A stretch of DNA of 40,807 nucleotides, taken from an uncultured Clostridia bacterium. Lineage in GTDB: Bacteria > Bacillota > Clostridia > Christensenellales > CAG-917. Below, piece by piece: positions 8,170 to 15,858 of this stretch. Location of the stretch: positions 1 to 40,807 of the forward strand of contig CANDBZ010000005.1 in assembly GCA_947383095.1 (NCBI GenBank), written 5' to 3'. The position numbers were made by a program, and so were the translations under genes. The stretch's first letter is position 1. Every line of letters begins with the position of its first letter. The notes under the pieces are model-generated. The model did no database searches, was not told where the DNA came from, and worked only from the letters and a program-made list of their open reading frames with translations.

Positions 8170-8973
8170 TTAATAAACCACGCTCACGAGATGCAGCCCC
8201 TTTGCGGGGAGAGTTTTGCCCGCGAGAGTTCTGTCGCCGCGCTCGATAGCGGCTCTCACGTCGTCGGCGCAAAGCTTGCCGAGCCCGCAGTATACGAGCG
8301 TACCGGCGATGATCCGCACCATATTGTACAAAAATCCGTTGCCCGTCACGCTTATTTCCACGACGCAATCGTTCGCAATGCCGTCGGACGTTTCTTCGCA
8401 AACGGCGCCGTCCGCAAAGACCGACGAAGCGCGGCTGAGAGGGATTATGCGTATATCCACCCCGTACACAGTGCGCACGGTGTTTTTTATCACGCTGCCC
8501 GCCGCCTCGAAGCACTTGAAATCATGCTCGCCCTCTATAACGGCCGCCGCGGCGCGCATGGCCCGCATATCGAGAGGCAGCACGACGTGCTCGTGCGTCG
8601 GCTCCAAAAGCGGCCGCCTTTGCCGCGACACGTACAGCTTATAGCAATACGTCTTGCGCTTCGCGCTGAAGCGCGCGTTAAAGCCATCGGGAGCGATCTC
8701 GCAGGAAAGCATGCTCACGTCGTCGGGCAAATACGAATTGACGGCGAAAGGGATCTTTTCCGTAGGTATAGACGTGTCGGCGTCGAAATGCACGACCTGC
8801 GCCAACGCGTGCACGCCCGCGTCCGTCCGTCCGCTCGCGGTCGCCGAGACCTCCGCGCCCAACGACTTGCTCAAGGCTTTCTCCAAGGTCTCCTGCACGC
8901 TCGACCCGTTGAGCTGCCTTTGCCAGCCTACATAGCGCGCACCGAAATAAGATATGACCGCAACGTATCTCAT
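8170..8973 (-). CDS. truA: tRNA pseudouridine(38-40) synthase TruA
   Basis: TruA isomerises uridines 38, 39 and 40 of the tRNA anticodon arm to pseudouridine. The catalytic motif SGRTDAGVHALAQV is intact, with the nucleophilic aspartate at D51, and the N-terminal strand ends GWQRQ as expected. A second conserved block (FLYNMVRIIAGTLV) is near the C terminus. The length of 267 residues is normal. The ATG overlaps the ecfT stop by four bases (ATGA), placing it last in the ecfA1-ecfA2-ecfT-truA operon, an arrangement common in Firmicutes. No clear terminator was found between its stop and the next promoter. Confidence 0.96.
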   Translation of the reverse strand: MRYVAVISYFGARYVGWQRQLNGSSVQETLEKALSKSLGAEVSATASGRTDAGVHALAQVVHFDADTSIPTEKIPFAVNSYLPDDVSMLSCEIAPDGFNARFSAKRKTYCYKLYVSRQRRPLLEPTHEHVVLPLDMRAMRAAAAVIEGEHDFKCFEAAGSVIKNTVRTVYGVDIRIIPLSRASSVFADGAVCEETSDGIANDCVVEISVTGNGFLYNMVRIIAGTLVYCGLGKLCADDVRAAIERGDRTLAGKTLPAKGLHLVSVVY

Positions 8974-9821
8974 AGCAGTTCTCCGAAAATCATAGAGTCT
9001 ATATCGATGCCTACGGTGCGGAAATAATATCTGTCAAGCAGTATCACCGTAAAATAACCCGCAATAAAAACAAACGCGATCAAATCCCCCCACCCGAGCT
9101 TTGCCTTTTTAAACCTGGTGCGCTTGTCCGTCGCGTTGTAGCATCTCGCGTCCATTGCGAAAGCAAGCTCGTCCGCGCGCCTGAACGAATTGATGAAAAG
9201 CGGTATGAGCACGGGCAGCATAGCTTTTATTCTCGCAAAGATATTCCCCGTATCGAAGCACGCGCCTCTCGCCTTTTGCGCCGCGATTATCTTATTGGTT
9301 TCCTCGAACAAAGTGGGGATAAAGCGCAACGCTATGCTCATTATCATCGCTATATCTCTTACGGGCACCTTTATGAGCTTAAGTGGCGACATTAGACTCT
9401 CCAGCCCGTCCGCAAGCTGCACAGGCGTTGTGGTAAGCGCAAGCAAGGACGCGCCAGAAATCAACAAAACGAGCCTTAAAACAAGCTTTATGGTGGTATG
9501 AACACCGTTTTTGGTGATTATCAACGACCCGCTTTGCACAAGCACCTCGCCGTCTTTAATAAAAAACAGATTGATTATCGCAGTAAACACCACGATAAAA
9601 AGCACGCCTCGTACGGACTTGAGCACGGACATTATCGGGAGCCTTGCAAGCGCTACAATGATTATCAGCACCGCCGTCGTCAGCATAAAACCGAAATACG
9701 ATTTGATGAAAAATATCGCCGCAACGTACAACAGCGTCAACAGCAGCTTGACTCTTGCGTCCAGCCTGTGCACGGGCGAATTTGTAGGATAATACTGTCC
9801 GAAAGCAACGTCCTTAAACAT
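8970..9821 (-). CDS. ecfT: ECF transporter transmembrane (T) component EcfT
   Basis: The scaffold membrane subunit of an energy-coupling factor transporter, linking the two ATPases to exchangeable substrate-binding S components for vitamins or metals. The start MFKDVAFGQYYPTNS...HRLDAR is the family signature. Several hydrophobic segments follow, then the cytoplasmic coupling helices, with the first coupling motif AQKARGA (A184-R185-G186). The second is AMDARCY (225-227), where the usual glycine is replaced by cysteine. The length of 283 residues is normal. It starts 8 bases inside ecfA2 and ends overlapping truA, so it is translationally coupled at both ends. No S component lies in this window, which fits a shared group-II module. 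Confidence 0.95.
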   Translation of the reverse strand: MFKDVAFGQYYPTNSPVHRLDARVKLLLTLLYVAAIFFIKSYFGFMLTTAVLIIIVALARLPIMSVLKSVRGVLFIVVFTAIINLFFIKDGEVLVQSGSLIITKNGVHTTIKLVLRLVLLISGASLLALTTTPVQLADGLESLMSPLKLIKVPVRDIAMIMSIALRFIPTLFEETNKIIAAQKARGACFDTGNIFARIKAMLPVLIPLFINSFRRADELAFAMDARCYNATDKRTRFKKAKLGWGDLIAFVFIAGYFTVILLDRYYFRTVGIDIDSMIFGELL

Positions 9822-10731
9822 TTTCGTCCTCCTCGCTCACACCATCGTTCGCCTTTGCAGCTACGGTAATGCGCGAGCGCAACGCCTTTCCGAGCTCTGC
9901 CGAAAGCGCGTCCATCGTCACGATGTCGGAGGGTATTTCGACGCCTCGCGCAATAAGCTTGTCCGCTATTCTGGTAGCCGCAGGCAGATCGAGCCCCGCG
10001 TCCTCTATAAGCTTTCTGTCGCAAAAGACCTCTTTCGGCGTGCCGTTTGCGACAATGCACCCGTCCTTCAACGCGACGATCCTGTCCGCAAGGCGCGCCA
10101 TATCGTCCATGTTGTGAGACACCATTATTATGGTGGGCGACACTTCCTTTTGCAGCTTTTTGACAAGCGAAAGTATATCCTCTCTGCCCACGGGGTCAAG
10201 CCCCGCGACGGGTTCGTCGAGCACAAGCACCTTGGGCTGCATGGCGATCACGCCCGCGATCGCAACTCTGCGCTTCTCGCCTCCGCTCAAGTCAAAAGGA
10301 CTGCGCTCCGCAAACTTATCGTATTCGAGCCCGACGACCTCGAGAGCGCGCCGCACCCGCGCGTCGATCTCGTCCTTATCCAGCTTCATATTTTTTGGCC
10401 CGAAGGCAACGTCCTTTGCGACCGTGTCCTCAAACAACTGATATTCGGGATATTGAAAAACCATGCCCACTTCGAAGCGGAGCTTCTTCAAAGACTTCTT
10501 ATCCGTCGCCGACATGCCGTTGACTACAACTGAAGAGCGCTTTTTATCCTGCAGCTTTATAAGCCCGTTCAGGTGCTGTATAAGCGTGCTTTTGCCGCTG
10601 CCCGTCGCGCCCACAAGCCCCAGAAATTCGCCCTCCTCCACGGTGAGGTTAATATCCTGCAACGCCCGCTTTTCAAACGGAGTCTTTTTTGAATATATAA
10701 AATTCAGATTTTTTATTTCAACTGCCGGCAT
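9814..10731 (-). CDS. ecfA2: ECF transporter ATP-binding protein EcfA2
   Basis: A 305-residue ABC ATPase that drives ECF transport as a heterodimer with EcfA1. Walker A GATGSGKST starts at 41, the Q-loop glutamine is near 93 (VFQYPEYQLF), the signature LSGGEKRR is at 148-155, Walker B is VLVLDEP (168-174) and the H-loop is MVSHNMDDM. ATG 10729-10731 was chosen over the longer frame (to 10839) because GGAGGAAAT lies just upstream and MPAVEIKNLNFIYSKK is the normal EcfA2 start. It overlaps ecfA1 by 19 bases and ecfT by 8. The C terminus carries a longer acidic tail (NDGVSEEDENV). Confidence 0.95.
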   Translation of the reverse strand: MPAVEIKNLNFIYSKKTPFEKRALQDINLTVEEGEFLGLVGATGSGKSTLIQHLNGLIKLQDKKRSSVVVNGMSATDKKSLKKLRFEVGMVFQYPEYQLFEDTVAKDVAFGPKNMKLDKDEIDARVRRALEVVGLEYDKFAERSPFDLSGGEKRRVAIAGVIAMQPKVLVLDEPVAGLDPVGREDILSLVKKLQKEVSPTIIMVSHNMDDMARLADRIVALKDGCIVANGTPKEVFCDRKLIEDAGLDLPAATRIADKLIARGVEIPSDIVTMDALSAELGKALRSRITVAAKANDGVSEEDENV

Positions 10732-11546
10732 ATTTCCTCCACAAGCTCGTCCTCGTCCGTCACGACGTCTCCGAAGACAAAGCCCTCGTCCGCGAGCGAA
10801 CGGGAAAGCTGCGTCACGGGCGGAAGCGTCAGACCGCAAGCCTCCAGCAGGCCGGACGCAAACACCTCTTTGGGAGTCCCGTCCATAGCGACGCGTCCCT
10901 TCCTCATGACCACAACGCGGTCGGCGACGGTCGCCTCGTCCATATTGTGCGTGATATTTATGACGGTGATGCCGCTTTTGTTGAGCTTGAGCGCGATGTC
11001 CATGATCTCCTTGCGGCCGTTGGGGTCGAGCATAGACGTGGATTCGTCGAGAATTAGCACATCGGGACGCATGGCAAGCACGCCGGCGATCGCGACTCTC
11101 TGCTTTTGTCCGCCGCTCAACTTGGAAGCGGTACGCGTGCGATACTCGCTCATGCCCACCGCCTCAAGAGCCTCGTCGACTCTGACGACGATCTCCTCGC
11201 GCGGCACTCCTATATTTTCGGGGCCGAAAGCGATATCGTCCTCTATGATAGTCGCGACCGTCTGATTGTCAGGATTTTGAAACACCATGCCGACCTTTTT
11301 GCGTATTTCAAACGTATTTTCTTCGTCCGCCGTGGAAATCCCGTCGATAAAGATCTCTCCCGCAGACGGCGTAAACAGCCCGTTGAGCAGCTTCGCAAGC
11401 GTGCTTTTCCCGCTGCCGTTCATGCCTGCAAGCACGACAAACTCGCCCTTGTCGATGGCAAGGGATACGTTTTTCAACGCCTTGAGAGAATGGCCCTCTT
11501 TGACGGGATATGAATAGCTTACGCCTTTTATCTCTATCTGCGACAT
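10713..11546 (-). CDS. ecfA1: ECF transporter ATP-binding protein EcfA1
   Basis: The partner ATPase of EcfA2, 277 residues from the chosen start. Walker A is AGMNGSGKST, the Q-loop VFQNPDNQ, the signature LSGGQKQR and Walker B VLILDESTSMLDP. The LDES in place of LDEP is typical of EcfA1. The H-loop NITHNMDEA is present. ATG 11544-11546 gives MSQIEIKGVSYSYP, a normal start; a TTG start six codons earlier would lie inside the -10 box. It is the first gene of ecfA1-ecfA2-ecfT-truA. There is no ribosome site before the ATG, and the promoter lies only six bases upstream, so the mRNA is predicted to be leaderless. Confidence 0.95.
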   Translation of the reverse strand: MSQIEIKGVSYSYPVKEGHSLKALKNVSLAIDKGEFVVLAGMNGSGKSTLAKLLNGLFTPSAGEIFIDGISTADEENTFEIRKKVGMVFQNPDNQTVATIIEDDIAFGPENIGVPREEIVVRVDEALEAVGMSEYRTRTASKLSGGQKQRVAIAGVLAMRPDVLILDESTSMLDPNGRKEIMDIALKLNKSGITVINITHNMDEATVADRVVVMRKGRVAMDGTPKEVFASGLLEACGLTLPPVTQLSRSLADEGFVFGDVVTDEDELVEEICRQLK

Positions 11547-11552
11547 AAGCGG

Positions 11553-11581
11553 ATTATAGCACAAAGCGTATACGCGCGCAA
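11553..11581 (-). promoter_or_regulatory. Extended -10 promoter directly at the ecfA1 start
   Basis: Minus strand: TTGCGC (11576-11581), 17-base spacer, TATAAT (11553-11558) preceded by TGC (extended -10). Six bases then separate the -10 from ATG 11546, so the expected start of transcription falls on or beside the start codon. Confidence 0.75.
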
Positions 11582-11621
11582 TTATATTGCAAATCTATGC
11601 CGCAATTAATCTTGCCGACAT

Positions 11622-11654
11622 AAAAAAAGTATCCGTCTTGCAACGGATACTTTT
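11622..11654 (-). terminator. Intrinsic terminator of the lipoprotein/SGNH operon
   Basis: A 12-bp perfect stem (11625-11636 with 11643-11654) with a 6-base loop, followed on the minus strand by a run of seven T (11622-11628, partly in the stem). It begins 15 bases after the stop at 11670. Confidence 0.9.
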
Positions 11655-11669
11655 GATACAAATCTTTCG

Positions 11670-12500
11670 TCATTGCTGCACGAAGCTGACCTCGGCGTTC
11701 ATAAATTCCGCTTTGAAATACAGCTTTTTCTTCGCCTTTCGACCCTTGCCCTCCGTAGTCATATCGAACACGCACCAGGGCTGCGTGACGTCGGAGCGAC
11801 CGCCTATCTCGCTGATATAAACGGCCGTGTGCTTTTTGCCGTCCTTGCCCTTGACCTTTTTTACGTAATACTTGTTGTCGAAATGCAGCGTCAGGACGGT
11901 ATCCGCGGGGATAAGCTCAAGCAAATTCTCGGGCAACGCCATGTTTTGGGCCACATGATCGAGTATTTGCTTCACGCCGTCGTCGGTATAATCCAAGCCG
12001 TCGATGTAAAAGCCGAGGCTTGTCTGTATCAATTTCAACGCGCCGTCCAAATCGCCGCTTTCAAGCTTGCTTCTAAAGCCGGGGAACATAGGCTCAACCA
12101 TGCTGTCCACGCCGCCCTCGATGTCGAAATTCGCAATCATTTCGCCGATCGCGTCCTTCGTAAAATTGGGAAGCAACGTGCCGACCGCGCCGAGGAGCGT
12201 ATCAAGCGTCTCGCCGAAAAGGCCCGCCGCCGTCCTCACCTGAAAATGCATGGTGCCGTCCGTTTTAAACTCCGCATAGGTGTTATCGGCGTCTATTGCG
12301 ATATCGAATATAGCAGGAAACGGCGTCTCGCCAAGCTGGAAGCCCATGACGGAGCTGTGCGACAGATCCACCTTAAACCTCGTGTCTTTTGAAAACGACG
12401 TGCCGTTGTCGCATGCGCAAAGACTCAACGCGCACACCGCGAGCATAAGCGTCGCGACGGCGCAGATTGCGATTTTTTTCATAGCGTTATTGTTTTTCAT
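11670..12500 (-). CDS. Secreted lipoprotein of unknown function
   Basis: A 276-residue protein with a clear type II signal peptide: KK, a hydrophobic core and the lipobox SLCAC (lipidated C30). It should be anchored to the outer face of the cytoplasmic membrane. The mature part mixes beta-like segments (residues 40-90 and 200-275) with a helical middle (95-190). No recognised domain or catalytic motif was seen. ATG 12498-12500 is preferred because GGGAGGA precedes it; a further in-frame ATG seven residues in would also give a good signal peptide. The start overlaps nothing but follows the SGNH stop (12515) by 14 bases, so the two lipoproteins are co-transcribed and end at the strong terminator at 11622-11654. 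Confidence 0.8.
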   Translation of the reverse strand: MKNNNAMKKIAICAVATLMLAVCALSLCACDNGTSFSKDTRFKVDLSHSSVMGFQLGETPFPAIFDIAIDADNTYAEFKTDGTMHFQVRTAAGLFGETLDTLLGAVGTLLPNFTKDAIGEMIANFDIEGGVDSMVEPMFPGFRSKLESGDLDGALKLIQTSLGFYIDGLDYTDDGVKQILDHVAQNMALPENLLELIPADTVLTLHFDNKYYVKKVKGKDGKKHTAVYISEIGGRSDVTQPWCVFDMTTEGKGRKAKKKLYFKAEFMNAEVSFVQQ

Positions 12501-12514
12501 CCTCGCGTCCTCCC

Positions 12515-13753
12515 TCAATATACGGGCGTAACGCCGTCGATCGCCTTGAAGTAAGCAAGCGTCACGTCAAGGAAAGTATTCGCGTTGTCTATCGCCTCGA
12601 TGGCGGCCTCCGCGTCAAAGTCGGCAACGGGCTTATAAAGTCTGTCTATCTGCTCTTTTTTTATCGACTTGTAATTTGCGACCGCGTTTGGGCTAGCGAC
12701 CTTCATTTCCGTAAGCAGGTCCTGCGTCATGCCCGCGATCACCGCATGGCCCATATTGGAGGGATGCGTCCAATCCTCAAAAATCAATTTTCTGCCGAAA
12801 CAGCCTTCGTCGAGATTAACGGAGCCGTCCGCCTTTTTATCGAGCGCCGCAACCCTGTCGAACGCCGCAGCCGCGTCGAGTATCTTTATAGAGTCGGGAT
12901 TTTCCGCCAGATATCTGTCCAACATTCCGTTGAGCTTGCCCAGCAGATAATCCGCCAATTTTCTGACCTGCGCTATAGTCGTTATCTTTTGTCCCGCTTC
13001 GCCGAATCTGCCGTGCGTATCCGTAATTTCCGCAAGCTTTGCAAAAACCTCGGGGCTCAAATGCTTGCTGCCCTCAAAAAACGGATTGTAAACCTTTTGG
13101 AAGACGATCGTAGCATGAGGATTGAGCTCCTTAAGCCTTGCGACGATGTCGCATATATTCCTGTATGTGGGAGGGAATTTGAACTCTACCGGGATGGGTC
13201 TGCCTTGCTCGTCAAACTTTTCCACGGAATCTCTGTACAACGGATCGTCCAAGCTGCCGTCCTCGAGCGCGTTTATGAGCGTTTTGTAGTTTTTGTGAGT
13301 GGCGGTCTTGCCCTCCTCGTATTTCTCCTCGAAATACGGGTCGGCAACCTCGAGCATCATCAGTCCGAGGTTATATTGCAAAATATTGTTGCCGAGCACG
13401 GAAATATGTATCATATCCGCCTCTTGCAAATGCGACTTCATGAGCGCGGCGTTTTCGTCCTTGCGTTCAAGCACCTCGAGAAGTCCCTCTCCGCTGACTA
13501 TGCCCGTTGAGGTCTTATGCCCCGATACGGAGTGGTTATAATAGCTGAAATCGTTGACCCTGCCCACCAAAGCGTAATAGCCGTAATTATCGCGCTCGCC
13601 AAGCGGAGACGGTCCGATCAATGCTTCTGCAATGCTGTCGCCGATATACACGATAGTATATTTATCGTTGCCGTCGTCGCAAGCGACAAACGCTACCGCC
13701 ATCGAAGCGACCAGCACTACCGCAAGCAAAACGCTCAAGATTTTCTTTCTCAT
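12515..13753 (-). CDS. SGNH/GDSL-family hydrolase lipoprotein
   Basis: A 412-residue exported protein. The signal peptide ends in the lipobox AFVAC (C25). The mature domain opens with IVYIGDSIAEAL, the GDS block I with nucleophile S40. A block III-like LGNNILQYN lies near 120-128, and block V is DWTHP (D327, H330), so a Ser-His-Asp triad is present. Family members are esterases acting on acyl groups of carbohydrates, lipids or envelope polymers; the substrate cannot be told here. Block III reads GNN rather than GxND, and a long insert lies between blocks III and V. ATG 13751-13753 follows GGGGAA at good spacing and gives a clean signal peptide; the longer frame to 13834 includes promoter sequence. 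Confidence 0.86.
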   Translation of the reverse strand: MRKKILSVLLAVVLVASMAVAFVACDDGNDKYTIVYIGDSIAEALIGPSPLGERDNYGYYALVGRVNDFSYYNHSVSGHKTSTGIVSGEGLLEVLERKDENAALMKSHLQEADMIHISVLGNNILQYNLGLMMLEVADPYFEEKYEEGKTATHKNYKTLINALEDGSLDDPLYRDSVEKFDEQGRPIPVEFKFPPTYRNICDIVARLKELNPHATIVFQKVYNPFFEGSKHLSPEVFAKLAEITDTHGRFGEAGQKITTIAQVRKLADYLLGKLNGMLDRYLAENPDSIKILDAAAAFDRVAALDKKADGSVNLDEGCFGRKLIFEDWTHPSNMGHAVIAGMTQDLLTEMKVASPNAVANYKSIKKEQIDRLYKPVADFDAEAAIEAIDNANTFLDVTLAYFKAIDGVTPVY

Positions 13754-13799
13754 TTCGTTCCCCTTATTTTGTTGTTTTATAGATAAACTACATCTGTAT

Positions 13800-13828
13800 A
13801 TTTTATACGAAATGACCGCGTTTGTAAA
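13800..13828 (-). promoter_or_regulatory. Promoter of the SGNH hydrolase/lipoprotein operon
   Basis: Minus strand: TTTACA (13823-13828), 17-base spacer, TAAAAT (13800-13805). The predicted 5' leader is about 40 bases and contains the GGGGAA ribosome site. Confidence 0.7.
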
Positions 13829-13832
13829 TATC

Positions 13833-13866
13833 AACTGTTAAAATATTTTAATAAATTTTAACAGTT
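13833..13866. promoter_or_regulatory. Perfect 12-bp inverted repeat just upstream of the -35 box
   Basis: AACTGTTAAAAT (13833-13844) and its exact reverse complement (13855-13866) flank a 10-base AT-only centre. The near arm ends five bases upstream of the -35 hexamer at 13823-13828. There is no adjacent U tract in the minus direction, so a regulator-binding site is more likely than a terminator. The regulator is unknown. Confidence 0.55.
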
Positions 13867-13945
13867 CAACGTTCAAAAAATTCGCTCGCGGCACAAATAA
13901 GTATTGTTGATTTGTCAAATTGCCGAAAAGCCATGTTAAAAGAAT

Positions 13946-13981
13946 AAAAATCGCCGATAAACATGCGTTTCGGCGATTTTT
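13946..13981 (-). terminator. Intrinsic terminator after the cyclophilin gene
   Basis: A 12-bp perfect stem (13946-13957 with 13970-13981) with a 12-base loop and A/T runs at both ends, so it may act in both directions. It lies 25 bases after the cyclophilin stop. Confidence 0.85.
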
Positions 13982-14005
13982 GTATTTTTGACGCTATGCC
14001 CGAAT

Positions 14006-14518
14006 TCAAGCCATTTCCGCAAAACAGACCCTCTTCATGCGTTGAGGCTCCACGGGACGGTCGTTATAGTCCGTACGCGTAGCCGCGATCGCGTCGACCG
14101 TTTCTATGCCCTCCGCGACTCTGCCGAACGCCGCGTATTGTCCGTCGAGGAATTTGGCGTCGGCATGACAGATAAAAAACTGCGAGGACGCCGAATTGTA
14201 AAATTGACTTCTCGCCATAGAGATTACGCCTCTTTCGTGAGATATGGGATTGTCGAAGCCGTTGACTGCAAACTCGCCCTTTACCGTCTGTTTGCTGCCG
14301 CCCGTTCCGTTGCCTTGAGGGTCGCCGCCCTGTATCATAAAACCGGCTATCACACGATGGAAAATCAGCCCGTCGTAAAAACCTTGCGCTACCAATTCTT
14401 TAAAATTTTTCACCGTCGCAGGCGCGGCTTTCTCATCAAGCTCGACAACCATTGACTTGCCGTCTTCCATTTCAATCATGACAAAATCGGTGACTTTGTC
14501 GCATTTTATAAAGCTCAT
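14006..14518 (-). CDS. Cyclophilin-type peptidyl-prolyl cis-trans isomerase
   Basis: A cytoplasmic PPIase that speeds cis-trans isomerisation of Xaa-Pro bonds during folding. There is no signal peptide. The core motif FHRVIAGFMIQGGDPQGNG is intact with catalytic R55, F60 and Q63, followed by GVISMAR, SQFFI (about 112-116) and LDGQYAAFGRV (about 124-134). The length of 170 residues matches small bacterial PpiB-like proteins. GGAGG precedes ATG 14516-14518 at a standard distance. It lies 47 bases after the HI0933-family gene with no convincing promoter between them, so co-transcription is likely, ending at the hairpin 13946-13981. Confidence 0.95.
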   Translation of the reverse strand: MSFIKCDKVTDFVMIEMEDGKSMVVELDEKAAPATVKNFKELVAQGFYDGLIFHRVIAGFMIQGGDPQGNGTGGSKQTVKGEFAVNGFDNPISHERGVISMARSQFYNSASSQFFICHADAKFLDGQYAAFGRVAEGIETVDAIAATRTDYNDRPVEPQRMKRVCFAEMA

Positions 14519-14565
14519 ATATTACCTCCGTGTTCAAATATTTTCGGTCCCGAAGAGCGCAACGG

Positions 14566-15768
14566 TCAAAGCAAGCTCTTCGATATAGCGGTAGCGACCG
14601 CCTTCGCGCTGCTCCAGGCCCACTGCAAATTATATCCTCCGCAATCCCCGTCTATGTCCAAAACCTCGCCGACGGCATACGCGCCCTTGACCTTAAGCGA
14701 CATCAAATCGCTGTCGAATTCGCGAGGGTTGAGCCCTCCGGACATCACCTGCGCGAGGCTTGCGTCGCCAAGCCCCTCTATCGTGAGCTTAAATCCCTTG
14801 ATCGCCGCCGCAAGCGCGCTTATCTTCTCCACCGCGTTATCCTCCGCCGAGCAATGCGCCGCGAACATTATCCGCTCCTGCACCTTGCTGTGGAACGTAC
14901 CCGAAAGCGCTTGCGCGACCGTCTTCGCGCCGCCGACGCGTTTATGCAATATCTCCTCGACCTCCGCGCGGGAATACTCCGGCATGAAATCGATAGTAAG
15001 CATATCTCCGACGTGCGCCCTTCCTCTTGCAATCTCGCTCGACATATTGAAAACCGCAATACCGCTCACGCCGAAGTCCTTAAACAGCACTTCTCCCACC
15101 TCGTAGCGGTAGCCTATCCTTACGCCCGCCTTGACGCGCACTCCCTGCAAGCCCTTTATAGGCTCCTTATCCGTCCTTATCGGCGCAAGACAAGGCGTCA
15201 TAGCGCGCTCCGCATGTCCGAAAGCGGCATACAAATTCGCGCTGTTTTTCCCGAAGGTCGCGGGCGACCCTGTGGCAAGCACGACGTTTCTTGACATGAG
15301 TTTAAAGGCTTCGTTGGGCTTATCCTCGTGCTTTATGACCCCGCCGACGGTAAACTCGTCGTTAAAGCTTTCGATAAAATTCACAAAACGTCCCGTAAAA
15401 ACGGTTGTGCCGCGAGCTTCCGCCGCACGCCGCAAGACGTCCAAAACGGAGGAGGCGCATTCGCTGTATGGATATACGCGTTTGTCCGTGACTTTGGTAA
15501 GCAAACCCATCCTTTCAAACGTGGCAATGGTATCGTGAGCGTCGAACTTATCCAAAAATTCCTCGACGATACTCGGCTTGTTGTAATGCACGATGTTCAT
15601 ATCGAGGTTTGTAAGATTGCACTTTCCGTTGCCCGTGGCAAGCAGCTTTTTGCCCACGCGGTCGTTGCTCTCTATTATCGCGGCCGAAACGCCTGCCGGC
15701 AGTTGAGACACCAAAAAGAGCCCCGACGCGCCGCCGCCTATTATGATCACGTCAAATTTATCGTTCAT
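14566..15768 (-). CDS. HI0933-family FAD-binding oxidoreductase-like flavoprotein
   Basis: A 400-residue flavoprotein of the HI0933/YhiN family (BaiN-like), related to NAD(P)/FAD-dependent oxidoreductases. The N terminus FDVIIIGGGASG is the dinucleotide-binding Rossmann motif (G11-G16). The family segment KKLLATGNGKCNLTN follows, with the conserved LATGSPATFG later and a C-terminal GEVLDIDGDCGGYNLQWAWSS block that closes the FAD site. The physiological substrate of most members is unknown; BaiN was linked to bile-acid metabolism, which cannot be assumed here. ATG 15766-15768 gives MNDKFDVII; the ATG two codons upstream lies within the predicted untranscribed region. The promoter at 15775-15803 leaves no room for a ribosome site. 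Confidence 0.92.
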   Translation of the reverse strand: MNDKFDVIIIGGGASGLFLVSQLPAGVSAAIIESNDRVGKKLLATGNGKCNLTNLDMNIVHYNKPSIVEEFLDKFDAHDTIATFERMGLLTKVTDKRVYPYSECASSVLDVLRRAAEARGTTVFTGRFVNFIESFNDEFTVGGVIKHEDKPNEAFKLMSRNVVLATGSPATFGKNSANLYAAFGHAERAMTPCLAPIRTDKEPIKGLQGVRVKAGVRIGYRYEVGEVLFKDFGVSGIAVFNMSSEIARGRAHVGDMLTIDFMPEYSRAEVEEILHKRVGGAKTVAQALSGTFHSKVQERIMFAAHCSAEDNAVEKISALAAAIKGFKLTIEGLGDASLAQVMSGGLNPREFDSDLMSLKVKGAYAVGEVLDIDGDCGGYNLQWAWSSAKAVATAISKSLL

Positions 15769-15774
15769 GGGCAT

Positions 15775-15803
15775 ATTGTATCACACGGAGAGCCTTATTG
15801 CAA
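15775..15803 (-). promoter_or_regulatory. Extended -10 promoter directly at the HI0933-family start
   Basis: Minus strand: TTGCAA (15798-15803), 17-base spacer ending TGA, TACAAT (15775-15780). Six bases separate it from ATG 15768, the same geometry as at ecfA1, predicting a leaderless mRNA. Confidence 0.75.
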
Positions 15804-15820
15804 ATTCCTTCCGCATTATT

Positions 15821-15853
15821 GTAAAAAACAGCCCCGACTCGCAAGTCGGGGCT
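15821..15853 (-). terminator. Intrinsic terminator of the seven-gene MoxR/VWA/lipoprotein operon
   Basis: A 10-bp GC-rich stem (15830-15839 with 15844-15853) with a 4-base loop, followed on the minus strand by TTTTTT (15823-15828). It begins five bases after the stop at 15859. Confidence 0.92.
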
Positions 15854-15858
15854 GAAAG

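Noticed and set aside
11547-11564. An upstream TTG start for ecfA1
   Set aside because: It would lie within the -10 region; the ATG at 11546 matches the family start.
13833-13866. The palindrome as a terminator
   Set aside because: There is no gene ending beside it (the cyclophilin transcript has its own terminator at 13946-13981), the stem is AT-rich, and it sits against a -35 box.
14519-14565. A separate promoter for the cyclophilin gene (TTGACC within the end of the HI0933-family gene)
   Set aside because: No acceptable -10 box lies at 16-19 bases; co-transcription is more likely.
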